From positions 992,001-1,056,000 of the forward strand of contig NC_084850.1 in the NCBI RefSeq assembly GCF_033115175.1: a stretch of 64,000 bases of DNA. The letters are read 5' to 3'. The notes beneath the pieces were generated by a model, which searched no databases, was not told the DNA's origin, and saw nothing but the letters and a program-made list of their open reading frames with translations. Shown one piece after another: positions 1-18,240 of the stretch. How positions within the stretch are numbered: position 1 is the stretch's first letter; each line of letters begins with the position of its first letter. The stretch is from Lepus europaeus. Its lineage: Eukaryota; Chordata; Mammalia; Lagomorpha; Leporidae. The position numbers and the translations under genes are program-made.

Positions 1-2669
1 AGGTGTTGTGGGGTTTGATTGCCAGTAGATACGTGCAGTGCTCTGGTAAGGCCTGTTTTAGACAAGCTGTTGGGAGTGTCTCCGGGAGCGTGCATGAGCT
101 GCGCTTAGTAGGTCAGCTTTGTGAGTCTAGGCTGCACTGGAAACCCTTTCAACAATGAGGCTGCCCAGGAGGAAGGCCCGGAGGGGGCAAAGGGGCCAGG
201 TGGTGGCAGGAGCCCTTGTGAGCAGTGGCGACATCAGACAGCTTAGAGGCCCCTTGGTATTCCTGTCGGAGGCTGGGCCAGGGCAGGCCTGGACTGGAGT
301 AAGTTGACGAATGGGCAAGAAGGAGAAGACGCGTATGAACGTGGTGCTCCAGGAAAGAGAGTGGGTGGGGTTGAGGTTCCTGGCTGGGGTGTGGATGTGG
401 TTTCCAGAATTGTCCTTGGGTGCGTTGGCACAACTCCAGCATGGAGGATGTAGAGGAGAACTGTTAGGACTGGCGTGGGGATGCATTTCCTGGGGAGGTA
501 ACCAGGGTGCTCTGGGGGACCCTCACAACTGACAGCCACCAGCTGAAGACTGGGGCTGGGGCTGAGCAGGGGCCAGCAGTTTGAGCAAACATTGCACAGG
601 TTTAGTGCCAGGTTCCATGCATGAGCACAGGACTCTCAGAAACCTTGGTTCTCAATAGCTGGGAGAAGCCTGGGCTGACTCTGAGGAGAGCTGGGCCCCT
701 GCTGCGCTGCCGCTGGCACTGCTGGCACCACTGCCTTGTTTGTGTTAGCCATCTCCCTGGGCCGGCCTCCCTGGTAACCAGGCCGTGGCCGTGGCCGTGG
801 CTGTTCACCACTGGCCCAGCCTGCTGGGGTAGGGATGTAACCCTGGGTCTTGCCCGCCCCATGGTTGCTCGTCCCTGCAGTGTCCACAGGCCCCATGTTT
901 ACCGCCAGGCGGCACACGTGCCCCCACCCCCATTTCCAGCCTCTTCCTCAGCATCCCACGAGCTCTGAGTGGGGGGTTGGGGCTTAGTCACACTTGCCTT
1001 TCTTTCTAAGCCTCTCCAGTGACTTCCGGCCATGCCGATGTGAGTCAGGCACACTGCTTCTCGCTGACTTCTGAGGTGCTTGGTAGCTCCCTCCACCTTC
1101 ACAGCTCCAGCCCAGTGGGGGGCAGGCTGGTGGGCAGCCGGGGGCTGAGGCAGGGAAACCTGAGCCCTAGGCCACGAGGTCCTGGTCGCTAATTTTAGAG
1201 AGCACATGTCACTGGAAACTCTCCTCTCCTGCCAGGAATCAGCAGCCTGGTTCTCCCAGTGCCGCCAGGGGCCCCTGGGAGCCTTTCCCCACACCAGGAA
1301 CCGCAGGGGCGGCTCCTGCCTTGCGGGCTGCCCTGGCCTGAGTGTGCATTCCTGAAAGGGCTCTGCCAGGGCCCTGCAGAAGCCTGGCGGGGGCCAGGAA
1401 GGTGGCTCACCTGCTCAGCTGCCCCGTGCTGCCCACTGGGAGCAGGCTGCAGGTGGAGGTGAGCAGAGCCTGCCAAGGCCTGGCGAGGGGCAGGAGAAAA
1501 AAGGTTGGGAGCAGCCGCCAAGGCTGCTGGTCTCTTGAGCCAGAACTCTGTGCTTGAAGCGCCCTGGAGAAAGCAGATTTTTCTTTTTTACTTTGGGCCG
1601 TTGCACATACTCTGCCTTCCCTCAGTGTTGTGGCGGGACTGGGCCCCTTCTCAAGGTATGTGGAGGGTAGGCAGCCACACTCCAACTCCTAGCCTCCATT
1701 TTCAGTGTTTGAGATCTTTCTTGAGGACTGCCGAGGCATGCGTCCCTCCTCTCTTCTGCCAGCTGACATCCCATCCCACAGGTGGACTTGAGGGAAGTGC
1801 TTGGGGACCAGCATCTGCCACCTGTTTGCCACTGGGCTGCCTCCAACAGACAGTGGGCGCCTGTGTCCTGATTCTTCTTCGCCTGCCCTGCTAGCCCAAG
1901 CAGACCTCAATTTGGGCGCTCTTATGTAACAGATGTGTCCTGGCAGCTGCCTGTGTGACGGGTTTGAGAAGGGGGTTGGGGAGAAGTGAAACCTTTCGGT
2001 CTTGTGTCGGGACCTGGGGGCTGTGACCTGCTAGTTTGTAAGAAAGCATGGTGGCTCGGAGCTCAGGCTTTGGATCTCAGAGACACAAGTTGGAAGTCCA
2101 GCTTTGTCCATGTCTGGCTTCTCACCCTGGACAAGTTGTTTCACATTGCTCAGCCTCAGTTTCCTCTTGTGTAAGATGGGGCCTCGATAGTAAGTGCCTT
2201 GTAAGATAGGATTTGGCTGGCATGTGGGGGTACCCAAATTTATTAGCTGCTCTCGGTGTTTTACAGAGGCTAGCCTGGCCTCACAGTGAGGAAAAGGGTG
2301 CCGAGGCTTCCGTGGTACTGAACTGGAAAGTGCTGGAGTCCTGGGATCTCCTGTTGTAGCTAGGCCCTGCCCTGGGTGTCCCTTGGCTCCTGCTTCCAAC
2401 CCCCCCTCCCCTCCTCCACCCCTTAGCCGCCTCACAGAGCCAAGGGTGGCTGTTTTGGAGCGGTGGCAGCAGACAGCTCCCAGGCCCCACCCTTCCCCTC
2501 CATGTTGCCAGAGCCAGGTTGGCGGCTTCTCGCTCGGCTGCTGGCAATTCAAGAGGGCAGGTCCAGGCTGGAGGCAGGCTGGGGTAGGGAGCATCCAAGA
2601 GAAGTGCCTGCCAGCTATTTTGCTCTTTCTTTTTCTCACTTCTCCCCTTTTTTTTGTAAATAATTGCAG
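1..2669 (+). other. BCAP31: BCAP31 intron (partial) with no further coding exon seen
   Basis: The sequence upstream of the first recognisable BCAP31 exon has no match to the N-terminal three-membrane-segment part of the protein, so it is read as intron. The short ORFs here have no recognisable family features. The only recognisable element is a MIR near 2,035-2,280. The acceptor at its end is a T-rich tract followed by CAG at 2667-2669. Confidence 0.75.
2035..2280 (+). mobile_element. MIR (ancient tRNA-derived SINE)
   Basis: The stretch carries the MIR core in order: a 'tttggatctcagagacacaag' type start, then 'ctcaccctggacaagttg', then 'cctcagtttcctc' followed by 'gtaagatggggcc'. This is the classic MIR sequence derived from the phrase 'CCTCAGTTTCCTCATCTGTAAAATGGGG'. 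It lies in a BCAP31 intron. Confidence 0.8.
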
Positions 2670-5600
2670 CCTGCTTAGACGCCTGGTGACTCTCATCTCC
2701 CAGCAGGCCACTCTGCTGGCCTCCAATGAAGCCTTTAAAAAGCAGGCAGAGAGCGCCAGTGAGGCGGCCAAGAAGTACATGGAAGAGAACGACCAGCTAA
2801 AGAAGGTGAGCCCTGCCTTCCTGCCCCGCTGTGGGGTGCCCGGGCAGCCATGTTATTTTGGGGCCGCAGTGGTCCTTGTCGGCCTGGGAAACCGGTGAGC
2901 AGCTGGAGAGGTGGGTGGAGGCGCAGAGTGGAGATTCTCGGTGGGGACAGTGTGCCCACTGGAGGTGCGCGTGAAGAAGGATCCGGGGTTACTCTGACAC
3001 CCTCCTCTAGCTCACAAGGGCCTGCTGGAGAGGGGGCAGGAGCCACTCCCCTCAAGCCCTCATTCTTTGGAAGATTGCTGTCTACTGCAGCCCCTCAGGA
3101 GCTGCGCTCTCGGGCGTCCCTCAGTGCTGGGGAGGAGGCAGGGACAGGCTGCTGGCCTATCCTAGAACCAAACTTGGAAGGAGGGGGATGGGTTTGCTTT
3201 CATGGGGTGGGTGGAAGCAGATGAGCAAGGGTGAACGTGGGGCCCCTGGCTGCAGGGAGCTGCCCGGGCCTGGGAGAGGAAGGAAGGGAAGCAGTGAGTC
3301 GCCAGTGAATGACTTGTGGAGATCTCCCAGGACGGCACGTGGAGCATTGGTACAGCGGTGCACTCCACAGGGCTGCTGGCCCTGCTGATGAGGAAGAAGG
3401 CAGGCAAGCGGCCAGCTCAGGCAGGGCGTATGGCCTGTGAGCAGCAGCAGGTGGCCCCACTGGCTTTTCCTTTCCCTCGGCGGGCAACTACACCCTGGCC
3501 TTTGCCTGGTAGCTGAGAGCAAGCCATGGCCCAGGTCTGCGTTGACATTTCCGAAGGGACAAGTGCCCAGGGCAGCTGGAGGAACTGGGGCTCAGGGGGT
3601 GGGGCAGGCTAGAGCCTCTCCCTCCCCAGTAACTCAGCCCTTGGCGCTTTTCCCAGGGAGCTGCTGTTGACAGACGCAAGTTGGACGTTGGGGACACTGA
3701 GGTGAAGCTGGAGGAAGAGAACAGGAGCCTAAAGGCTAACCTGAAGAAGCTGAAGGACGACCTGGCCAGTGCCAAGCAGAGTGAGGCTTGTTCTCATGTG
3801 TCCGCCATCCCCAGAAGACTACAGCCTTCGTGCCTAGTGTCTTAACACCCGCACAAGCTGAGAGCTGGCTGCAAACACCCAGATGGCACCCCGCACCTCC
3901 AAGACCAGCACAGCCTAGCTCAGGCCCCGGCCAGGAGGGGCTGAGTGGTTTGAGCAGGGTCCAGGAGGAGACCTGACTTCTACCAGAGCAGTTGCCTGCT
4001 GGGGGCTGCTCTTGGGAGAGGCAGGCACACTGGGTACCCCAAGATGCCTGGGAGCTGAGGCCAGAGGAGTGTTAGCATTCAGGAACGGAATTTGGGATTT
4101 TTTTTTTTTTTAAGATTTTATTTTATTTGAAAGAATTACAGAAAGAGGTAGAGACAGAGAGAGAGGTCTTCCATCCGCTGGTTCACTGCCTAGATGGCCA
4201 CAACGGCTGGAGCTGTGCTGATCCAAAGCCAGGAGCCAGGAGCTTCTTCTGGGTCTCCCATGTGGGTTGCAGGGGTCCAAGCACTTGGCCATCTTCCGCT
4301 GCCTTCCCGGGTGTATTAGCAAGGAGCTAGATCAGAAAATGAGGCCAGGACTCAGACTGGTGCCGTGATACAGAATGCAGGAGTCTCATGTGGTGGTCCC
4401 ATGCTCCTTTCTTGGCTTCCAGAGGTGTTTTGATCAGCCCTCTGCCCTCTGCTCTGAGGCGCTGTGTAAGACAGAGGAGCTTTATTTAGAGAAGAGGTCT
4501 CACGTACAACCTCAGTTGAGACAGATTGGAGGTGGTTTCTGCTATCTCTAGTGAGTAGGTTTTTCCTCCCTAATCCTGGTCATCTTCTTTCTTTGTCCTT
4601 TGTATCATTTCCAGAACTAGAGAAAGCTGAAAATGAGGCCCTGGCCATGCGGAAGCAGTCAGAGGGCCTCACCAAGGAGTACGACCGCCTGTTGGATGAG
4701 CACGCCAAGCTGCAGGTCAGTGCTCCACCCACTCGGACGTGAGGCGGGTTGGGCTGAACAGGGTCTGCTCCACACAGCTCCCTGAGTGTGGAGGGGCCTG
4801 ATGCCTCTGCTCCAGGCCCTTGGGCCACGTGGCAGCTGGCCGTTCTCTCCCACTGCCCCTTACCTCCTTTGTGGCTGCTGAGTCTTGAGTGTAGAGAAGA
4901 ATTCCTCCTGCAGACAGCAGGCAATGATGGGCACTGGCTAAGGGAGTCTTTGCAGTGGATTGGCTCTCTACACTCTGAGCCTTCCCACCACAGGCTCAGC
5001 CTTAGTGCCCTTAAGAGGAGCTCCTTACCTGCCCTGACACCCCTAGTCTGTGCTGTGGGGCCCCTTCAAGAACAGATGTGCCAGTGAAATGCTGGGACCC
5101 ACTGCTTGCCTTCCTTCCCAGAGGGCTAGGGGGGTGATGTGGGGCAGAGAGCCCTGCGTGTCGAGGGCCGCCTCCCCTGGTAGGTGCCCTCACTGCCATC
5201 ACCTGCTGCTTCAGGCCTGCTCGGGACCTTCAGATGACACTGGGAATACCAGGCTGTAGCTGCTAGCTCCGGGGCATCATGGTGGGTGTGGAGGGGACCC
5301 GAGCTCTTAGCACTGGGCATGCTCAGTGGGCATTTCAGGGGCCCTGGGGAAGATGCACAGAGCTGGAAGGCCAGAAAGGGAACCTGAGGGCCCAGCCAGT
5401 CATGGTGGTAAGGGAGGTGGGGGAAGAGTGCCCAGGAGGAGGTGTTGGTTCTGGGTCTGGCTGCTTCAGAAGAGAGTGACAGTGGAGGCCTCCAGCTGTT
5501 CCCCCCTGGCTGCAGCCCAGCGTCCTGGTGAGGTCCTGGCTGCCCTCCCTTGGCTGATGTTAGCTTCGTGGCCTTTGCTAGAGTGGGAAGGGCTGGCTGG

Positions 5601-5820
5601 CGTTCATTCGTACCCTGGCAAGCCTGCGGGCACTGCTGAGGGTGGGGCCTCTTGCTTACCTGGAGACCTGTCATTTAGGGAAAAAGGGAACCGAGTTTGG
5701 CTCTGGGCTGTGGGGCTAGAGGTTGGAGGGTAGGAGTGTGCCCTGCCAACCTACTCTTTTGGGATTTCTGTCCCTTTCCAGGCCTCGGTGGATGGTACGA
5801 CGGACAAGAAGGAGGAGTGA
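2670..5820 (+). CDS. BCAP31: BCAP31 (BAP31), C-terminal four coding exons; 5' part outside window
   Basis: Exons: 2670-2805, 3657-3780, 4615-4715 and 5782-5820 (TGA at 5818-5820). All boundaries are GT/AG and the phases join cleanly. The 132 complete residues correspond to about 115-246 of the 246-aa human protein, from 'LLRRLVTLISQQ' to the terminal KKEE. BAP31 is a three-pass ER membrane protein that acts as a chaperone and sorting factor for membrane proteins and links the ER to caspase-8 signalling. What is present is the cytosolic tail: the end of the third membrane segment, then the heptad-rich coiled coil and death-effector-like region (LEEENRSLK, EKAENEALAMRKQSEG), then the KKXX-type retrieval signal KKEE. 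The caspase-site surroundings differ from human: AAVD164 is followed by Arg, and the second site reads ASVD238-Gly. It is tail to tail with SLC6A8. Confidence 0.97.
4098..4385 (-). mobile_element. C-repeat SINE (lagomorph type), minus strand
   Basis: Poly(T) followed by 'aagattttattttatttgaaag', a GA-rich stretch, 'ccgctggttcactgcc', 'gccaggagccaggagc' and 'tctcccatgtgggt' is the reverse complement of the lagomorph C SINE body. The tRNA-like head is degraded. It lies in the intron between the second and third BCAP31 exons seen here. Confidence 0.85.
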
Positions 5821-6222
5821 GCGCCTGCCTCCTCCCCTGCCTGTAGCCGCTTCCACCTGGCACGTGCCCGCTGCTTCCTGGGAGCCTGGCCTCTGCTCTG
5901 GTACTTCAGTTCACTCCTTTCTGTTTCCCCATTCCCTTTCACAGCTTGTTGCTCGTCATTGGCCCTTTCCCATGCTCTCCCAGCGCACCTCAGGGGACCT
6001 GATTGTCACCCTTTCAGAATGAGTTTGCTGTCACCCTGCCCACAGAGAATGTGGAGGGCAGGTGGGACTCAGCCTGCCCGTGGCAGACCTTGCTTCCTGC
6101 TGGTTTGAGCCCCCTTTGGTTTTGCCGGGTTGATGTTTTCTCTGGTGCTGCTGGAGGGCGGGTGAAGCCGGCTAGCTAGAGTTCCCCTCGGGGGCAATAA
6201 AGGTTCTGACGATGATGACATG
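5821..6222 (+). other. BCAP31: BCAP31 3' UTR
   Basis: Sequence from the stop codon to about 20 nt past the AATAAA hexamer. It lies in the terminal exon with no splice signals. The length (about 400 nt) is inferred from the poly(A) signal; the exact cleavage site is not visible. Confidence 0.75.
6196..6201 (+). terminator. BCAP31: BCAP31 poly(A) signal AATAAA
   Basis: A canonical AATAAA about 375 nt after the BCAP31 stop, followed by a GT-rich stretch ('gtggtgcctgtgtgt') as expected downstream of a cleavage site. Confidence 0.85.
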
Positions 6223-8560
6223 GACGTGGTGCCTGTGTGTAACTGAGGCCGGAGAGGGGCTGCTGCTTCGTTCCCTGAAAGTGCAGCCAGAGGGCTGTTG
6301 GCGACAGCCATCTTTCCTTCTTCACGTTGCCGCGGCCCCTTAGGGCCAGCCTCCCACTGGCCCTCCACGGTGCTGCTGTCTCTGCCCCTCCTGCCGCTGC
6401 TCCTTTACGGGCTGCCTGGGGAGTGTCTGTCCTGTTGGTGGCCCTGGGGAGGTCAGGAGGCTCTGTAAACCAGCAGGGCTTCCGGGGTGGCACGCTCACC
6501 TGACTCCTCAGGGTTTCTGTTCATCCCATTTGGGACTGATAGAACATGGCAGAGCGCCACCTGTCACTCCCTGCCCCTCCCCGTCCTGTTTGCAGGATGA
6601 CCTCTGACTAATGCTGTCTGGGAAAGGAGAATTCGTCCTTGGCAGTGACCTACAGCTGCCTCGGGGCAGAGCTGGGAGCTGGAGAAGAGCTGTGGATGGG
6701 TGGTGACCCCTTTGCTGCCTGCAACCCTTGGATGCCTGGGGGTGCAGGCTTGCTGACCTTTCTCCCTAGGCAGCTTCCTTGTTTAGGCCTCACCCAGGGG
6801 AAGCCTGCAGGCCAGGCCCAGAGCCGCCTCTGCCAAGGCCATGATGGGCCATGCCTGGAGCAGGGGTACCCCCCTGGCGGTGAGGGCGCAGGCACCTGCA
6901 GGATGCTTTTCTGTACAGGGTATGACAAAGGTAGCTCCTGGCCCTGACTCTGTGCCAGCTCTTCCCCAACCCCGGCCTCTGGCCCCTGCAAGGTCTGTGT
7001 CCTACCCGAGGGCTGTGGGGAGGACTTGGCAAAGATGTTGGGGGAGCAGGTTAGAGATATGCCTCTTGGAATTGGGACAGACCCCTGAACGATGTTGATT
7101 CTGGCAAGGTGGCTGATGGCCAACCTGCCTACCCTGTCTGGGTCCAGGCCAGCCACTTCCTTCCTGGCTGCCTCATGAGGAAGTCTCCCCTCCCTAGGCC
7201 ATCTGAGATGGCAGGGCGTACACAGGGGATACCCGCTGGTTGCTATGCAAGGCTGAGGGCTAGTCCCACTTTTCCACTAAGAGTTCCCTAACTACTTTGT
7301 GCCTCCCTGAGCTCACCCTTCTCAAGCTTCTGACGGCTCAAGTCCAAACAGTCAGGGTGCAGATTTTGCCTCCTGTCATTCTGCCCAGCTGCTCGCTTAG
7401 CGCCCATCCGGGCCAGCTGGAGGACAGAAAGCTGCAGCAGCGGCTTCTGGAGCACCCCATCCAGCTGGGGGCACGTGCTAGCTTAGACCGGAGGAGACGA
7501 GCCTGTCTCGGAACACGCTCTCCCATTTCCCCTGCTGGACTGGGTGTCCTGACCTCTGACACGGGTGTTAAGGCCTAAGGAAACGGTGCTTAACGCTGGA
7601 GCCCAGGTCACGTGGTCCGCCCACCTCGGTGAAGTGGCCTTTCTGTGATGCCAGCATTTTCTGTGTCTCGTGGCGTTGTGCTAGGTGGCTCGGAGGGCGT
7701 TTGGCCTGAGGGCAAGCCGAACGGTTAGCGGACCATGGTAAGAGAGTTGGCGGAGAGCCAAGCAGGGGCTGAGGGACGCGAGGCTGCAGGCGCTTCAGAG
7801 GAACTGGGGAGAGGCCTCCTGGATGCTTGCACAGAGCCTCTGCCGCTAAGGACGGCCAGCCTGGAGAGCTTGGAGCCGCCAGCGTGCAGGGGTTTTGAAG
7901 TTGCAGGTCTGACTAGAGCAGAGGGTAGAAGGGGAAAGGGCAAAAAACAAACCAGATGAGGGTGTGGATGAGAGGCGGCGCACGCAGAGGGGGAGGGGGA
8001 GGAGCAGGACGAGACCTCACGTGTATGTTCTCGCAGCGCCATGCTGCACCAGCACGGCTGTGGAACGCTAGGGCTGCGCTAGGGGCCGGCTGTACCCCTG
8101 CCAGCCTTTCTTCGGGCCCCTCCAGTGGGAGCCCACTTGTTAGAACCCAGGTGCTTCTTGCTGACAGCATTCCAAGCCACACCTCTTGCCTGCTCGTTCT
8201 CCACAAGGGAGATGCAGCCTGCTAAAGAGCGAGGGCTCTGGGTGCTCCTAGATAGCAGTCCGGGAAAGGACTGGGAGTGAGTAGCTACCACTGTGACTTG
8301 GCTCTGAGGGACCACTGCTTCCCTCTGCCCAAGCTGGCCTCTAGACTGGGCCCCAGACTCCCAGCCACTGCCCATGCCTGCCTCCGCTGAGGACTGTGCC
8401 TCTTGCTCCATGGGCGGAGCTGGGGCTGTCTGGCTACCTCCTGCCTGTGGTGCCCCCTCCTTTTTTCTGGATGAGATGAGAGCACCCTGCACCATGCTCT
8501 CATCTGAGGCCATTCTCCATTCGTGCCCTGAGTCTTGTCCTGTCTGGACTCCTCTATCTC
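6223..8560. other. Intergenic, BCAP31-SLC6A8; no gene seen
   Basis: GC-rich unique-looking sequence. Reading frames are short, overlap on both strands and show no family motifs. I found no splice-consistent exons, RNA genes or strong repeats. Confidence 0.6.
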
Positions 8561-8589
8561 CAGTTCCTGTCCACCCCCCCATCTCCTGT

Positions 8590-9340
8590 AACTGTGATTA
8601 AAAAATACACATAGCATAAAATCTGCTGCCATAACCATGTGTATAGCCCAGTGTCACTGAGCACAATGCATTGGTGTGCATCCATCCCCTCTGTCCTTCC
8701 CCAGCTGAGACAGCTCCCCAACTCTTCCCCCAGCCCCTGGCACCCCCTTTCCCCTCTGTTTCTGTGTATCTGAGGGTTCATGGAGGAAGGAACCTCATGT
8801 CAGTATCTGTCTTTTTGTGACTGGCTTATCTCACTGAGCATGACGTCCCTCAACAGTCATCCATTTTAGGTAGCATGTTTCAGAGTATTTCCTTTCTTTA
8901 CGAAATGTGAACGTATTTGAGAAGGAGAGAGAGAGAGAAACAGATTTCCCATCTAGTGACTCACTTCCCAAATGTCCACAGTAGCTGGGACTGGGCTGGG
9001 CTGAAGCCAGGAGCCAGGAGCCAGGAACTCCATCCAGGTCTCCCACGTGGGTGGCAGGGACCCAAGCCCTTGAGCCATCGCCTGCTGCTTTGTAGGATGT
9101 GCATTAGTAGGAAGCTGGGATTGGGAAGGGAGCTGGAAGTGAAACCCAGACACACCAATATGGGTATGGGCATCTTAACCACTAGGCCAAATATTTGCCC
9201 CAAGAATCTCTTTCCCTTTGAAGGATGAATAGTGTTCTACTGTGTGGATAGAGCACATTTTGTTACCTATTTGTTCAGTGATGGACACTTGGCTTGCTTC
9301 CATTCCTCTTTTCTTAATCTCACTCCAGTCAGTCATTCAG
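8590..9340. mobile_element. Ancient LINE-like segment, split by a SINE
   Basis: The left part (about 8,590-8,904) includes 'tgactggcttatctcactgagcatgacgt'-like text and 'gtagcatgtttcagagtatttcctttctt'-like text. The right part (about 9,206-9,340) continues with 'aaggatgaatagtgttctactgtgtgg' and 'gatggacacttggcttgcttcc'. This text is familiar from old mammalian LINE-1 tails. The two halves read through once the SINE is removed. Exact family uncertain. Confidence 0.55.
8905..9205 (-). mobile_element. Old C-repeat SINE, minus strand, inside LINE-like DNA
   Basis: It shows 'tttgagaaggagagagagagag', 'gtgactcacttcccaaatg', repeated 'gccaggagccaggag', 'gtctcccacgtgggtggcagggacccaag' and 'taaccactaggcc'. 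Divergent from the young consensus, so an older copy. Confidence 0.75.
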
Positions 9341-10225
9341 GGTCTCCATGACCTCGTGGCCAGACTCAGGGAGCTGCATTGTGGCGACAGCATCTTCCTC
9401 CGCTGGCAGAGCCCGTCACCCCTCCTCTTGGACCCGTGAGGATCGCAGGATGCCAGGAGGTGCTGTTGGGTTCCCTCCCACCTGTCCCGGCTGCCCCTGC
9501 TTCCCTCTGCCCACGGAGCGTCCCACGGGCCCAGGGCTTTCTGAGTCAGAAAGTTCCAAAGTTTCTGTGTAAGAAGTTCCAAAGTTCTGTCTCCAGTTGA
9601 GACTTCCTGGAACCCCAGACTCGTATCCACCTGCCAACTACACTGTTGCTCAGATGACCCCTTCCTGCCTCGCAACTGTCCGTTCATCTCCCTGTTCATC
9701 ACAGGACGGGGCAACTCTGTCCTTCCTGGGGCTCAGGCCCTTGCCTCTGCCACTCCTGTCTTGCATCCTGGGCAGCCACACCCCTGCAGGCTCCACCTTC
9801 CAAACAGATCCCTAATCTCTAGGCCACCACCCTGGTCCCAGTTACATCCATTTGGCACTGGCTTGTTGCTGTAGCTGGTTCTCCAGGAACTGCCTGGCCC
9901 TGGCCTGCTCCTTCCCTGCCTTCAGCTCTTGGAAGGTGAGCCGTTTAGGGAGGCTTTCTTGGGATAGCCTTTTCAAAGTTTCAGCACCCACAACTTCATC
10001 CCCACCCTTCCCGCTCCGTCTGCTCCTCTAATACACTTTGCTCCCCAAGTATGTCAGCTCCAGGGGGAACGGGGCTTTCTGTCTGCTTCCTGTCCAAGCT
10101 CGTTGAAGCATACCGGGCACACAGGCCCTCAGACGACAGACTGCAGCAGTGGGGGCTGGGGAAGGGTCTCCCCAAACCTCCCACACCCCAGCCCCCTCCC
10201 AGGGAGGCAGAGGTAGAAGCAGGAG
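9341..10225. other. Intergenic, BCAP31-SLC6A8, right part; no gene seen
   Basis: C/T-rich unique sequence up to the putative distal SLC6A8 cleavage site. No exon or repeat that I can support. Confidence 0.5.
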
Positions 10226-10246
10226 GCAGCTTTGGAAAATGACGTT

Positions 10247-10252
10247 TTTATT
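10247..10252 (-). terminator. SLC6A8: SLC6A8 distal poly(A) signal AATAAA
   Basis: TTTATT on the plus strand, i.e. AATAAA in the SLC6A8 sense, about 1.3 kb after the stop codon. Confidence 0.65.
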
Positions 10253-11386
10253 GCTAGGTTTGCAGTGGCTTTTCAGCACAGTAAGAACGCCCCCACTGGC
10301 CCACCGCCCTCAGCAGCCCCACCCTCCAGCCGGGGTCTCCATCCATCCCTGCATGTTGGGGGGGAGCCTTTCTGGGGGCTGCCCAGCTTCTCAGGGCGGG
10401 ACAGGACACAGGCGAGGGTTTAAGCTGCTCCGCGGGAAGACTTGCGATGAGGAAAGTGCCTATGCCTTAAGCTTGTCGGTGGGAGCCCTGCCCGGGACCC
10501 CTCCCCTGGGTGGTGCCCATCTAGGGTCCTGTGGACAGTCACACCCAGCCCAGGGAGCTGGGTGGGGCAGGCCTGAGCGAGCCAGATGAGCAGCCCAGGT
10601 CCCTGCAACAGAACGCTATAGCCCCCAGCCCCAGGGGCTCGGAAACACACTGGAGCCCCCCACCATGCACTTTTCCACCGCTCTCTGGGGTTGGGGGACC
10701 ACACACGCACATGCACACAGACTCATACGCTCACAGCTTGAAGCTTTTGTTTTGCCTATGAAAATTAGGTCTATAAATTCACACTCCTTGGCTAGGGGCA
10801 GGCGGTGAGGAGCTGAAAGGGACAGGGGGTGGTAGGAAAGGGACAGTTTGGGCTCTTGTTAGAAATATACAAGCAGAAATCTCACTCTTTTCTCAAGTTT
10901 GTATAAAATGTGCAAAATACAAGCCTCCTTTGCTGAGGCACCGTTTACGTCTGGTGTTCACCATTGCTAGGAGCCAGAGCTCGCTCTCTACCCTGCATAG
11001 TCACGCACCCGCGCACTCAGACCCCAGCGCACACAATTGCTATTGGTGGCCCCCGAAGGTTCCCTTGCTGGCTGGCTCTCTAAGCTTCTAGAGTAGGGGC
11101 GGGAAGAGGGGTCTAGTGCAGCTGAAATATTCGCCTTGGTTCCACTGCCTCTCCTTTGCCTCACTCCCTCCCATCCCCAAGCTACCACTGCTGCTTCAGG
11201 GGTGAGGGGCCACCCAGAGGTGTTCTAGGGCACAGCCTGGAGAGGCGGATGAGGGTGGCACGGCAGGGGAGGAGGAGGTGGGCCCTGTGGAAGTGGGGGA
11301 AGGAGCAGGCAGTGGGCCTGAGAGCAATGCATGGGCCCCGGAGGGGAGAGGCATCTATTTTTGGTGGGTTGTGATATTTTTGGCGT

Positions 11387-11392
11387 TTTATT
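11387..11392 (-). terminator. SLC6A8: SLC6A8 proximal poly(A) signal AATAAA
   Basis: Reads 'tttttaataaaacgcc' in the sense direction, about 175 nt after the stop. It lies in a short AT-rich patch typical of functional poly(A) sites. Confidence 0.5.
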
Positions 11393-11565
11393 AAAAATGG
11401 AAAAAGTTACTTTAGCACTCATGGTGCTTCCTCCCTTCCCCCACCCCAGGCAGACCCCAAAACTATGAGGGAAAGGCAAGCCCCTTGGAGGGGTGGGGTG
11501 GGGGCTAAAGCAGGGGCTGCTATGGCTACCAGAGGGTGAGCTGGTGATGTGAGCTGGAGTGCCTG

Positions 11566-17960
<6,395 letters not shown>

Positions 17961-18050
17961 GTGTGTCGGGGGCCCGGGGGCGCGCGGGCGGCGGCGGGGC
18001 CCGGCCGAACGGCGGCGGCTCCCGAGGCTCTTGCCCGCGGCTCGGGCGGT

Positions 18051-18076
18051 GGCGGCGGCGGCGGCGGCGGCGGCGG
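18051..18076. repeat. (GGC)8 trinucleotide run
   Basis: A pure GGC run in the SLC6A8 CpG island, about 90 bp upstream of the candidate uORF. It may be in the leader or the promoter, depending on the start site. Confidence 0.9.
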
Positions 18077-18223
18077 CTCTCCCGGCCCGAGGCTCAGCCT
18101 AGCGGAGCGCGGGCGGCATCAGGCGCCCACTGTCTGCAAGTGGCTACCGGAGCAGGGTCCTGCAGCCCGCGCCCCCCGCCTCGGCCCGAGTCCTCGGTGG
18201 CTCCCCTGTTCGCCCGCGGCTTC

Positions 18224-18240
18224 GGCGGCGGCGGCGGCGG
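18224..18240. repeat. (GGC)n short run
   Basis: A second short GGC run in the SLC6A8 CpG island. Confidence 0.8.

Larger units (their letters stand above)
10225..11565 (-). other. SLC6A8: SLC6A8 3' UTR (about 1.3 kb)
   Basis: Continuous, unspliced sequence from the TGA (11566-11568) to just past the distal AATAAA. It contains an AT-rich, UTR-like stretch near 10,740-10,930. A proximal AATAAA about 175 nt after the stop could give a much shorter form. The length is similar to the long 3' UTR of mammalian SLC6A8 as I know it; the end point is inferred. Confidence 0.7.

Noticed and set aside
9997-10230. Possible further 3' UTR of SLC6A8 beyond the distal signal
   Set aside because: No additional AATAAA in the SLC6A8 sense and no clear UTR character past about 10,235.
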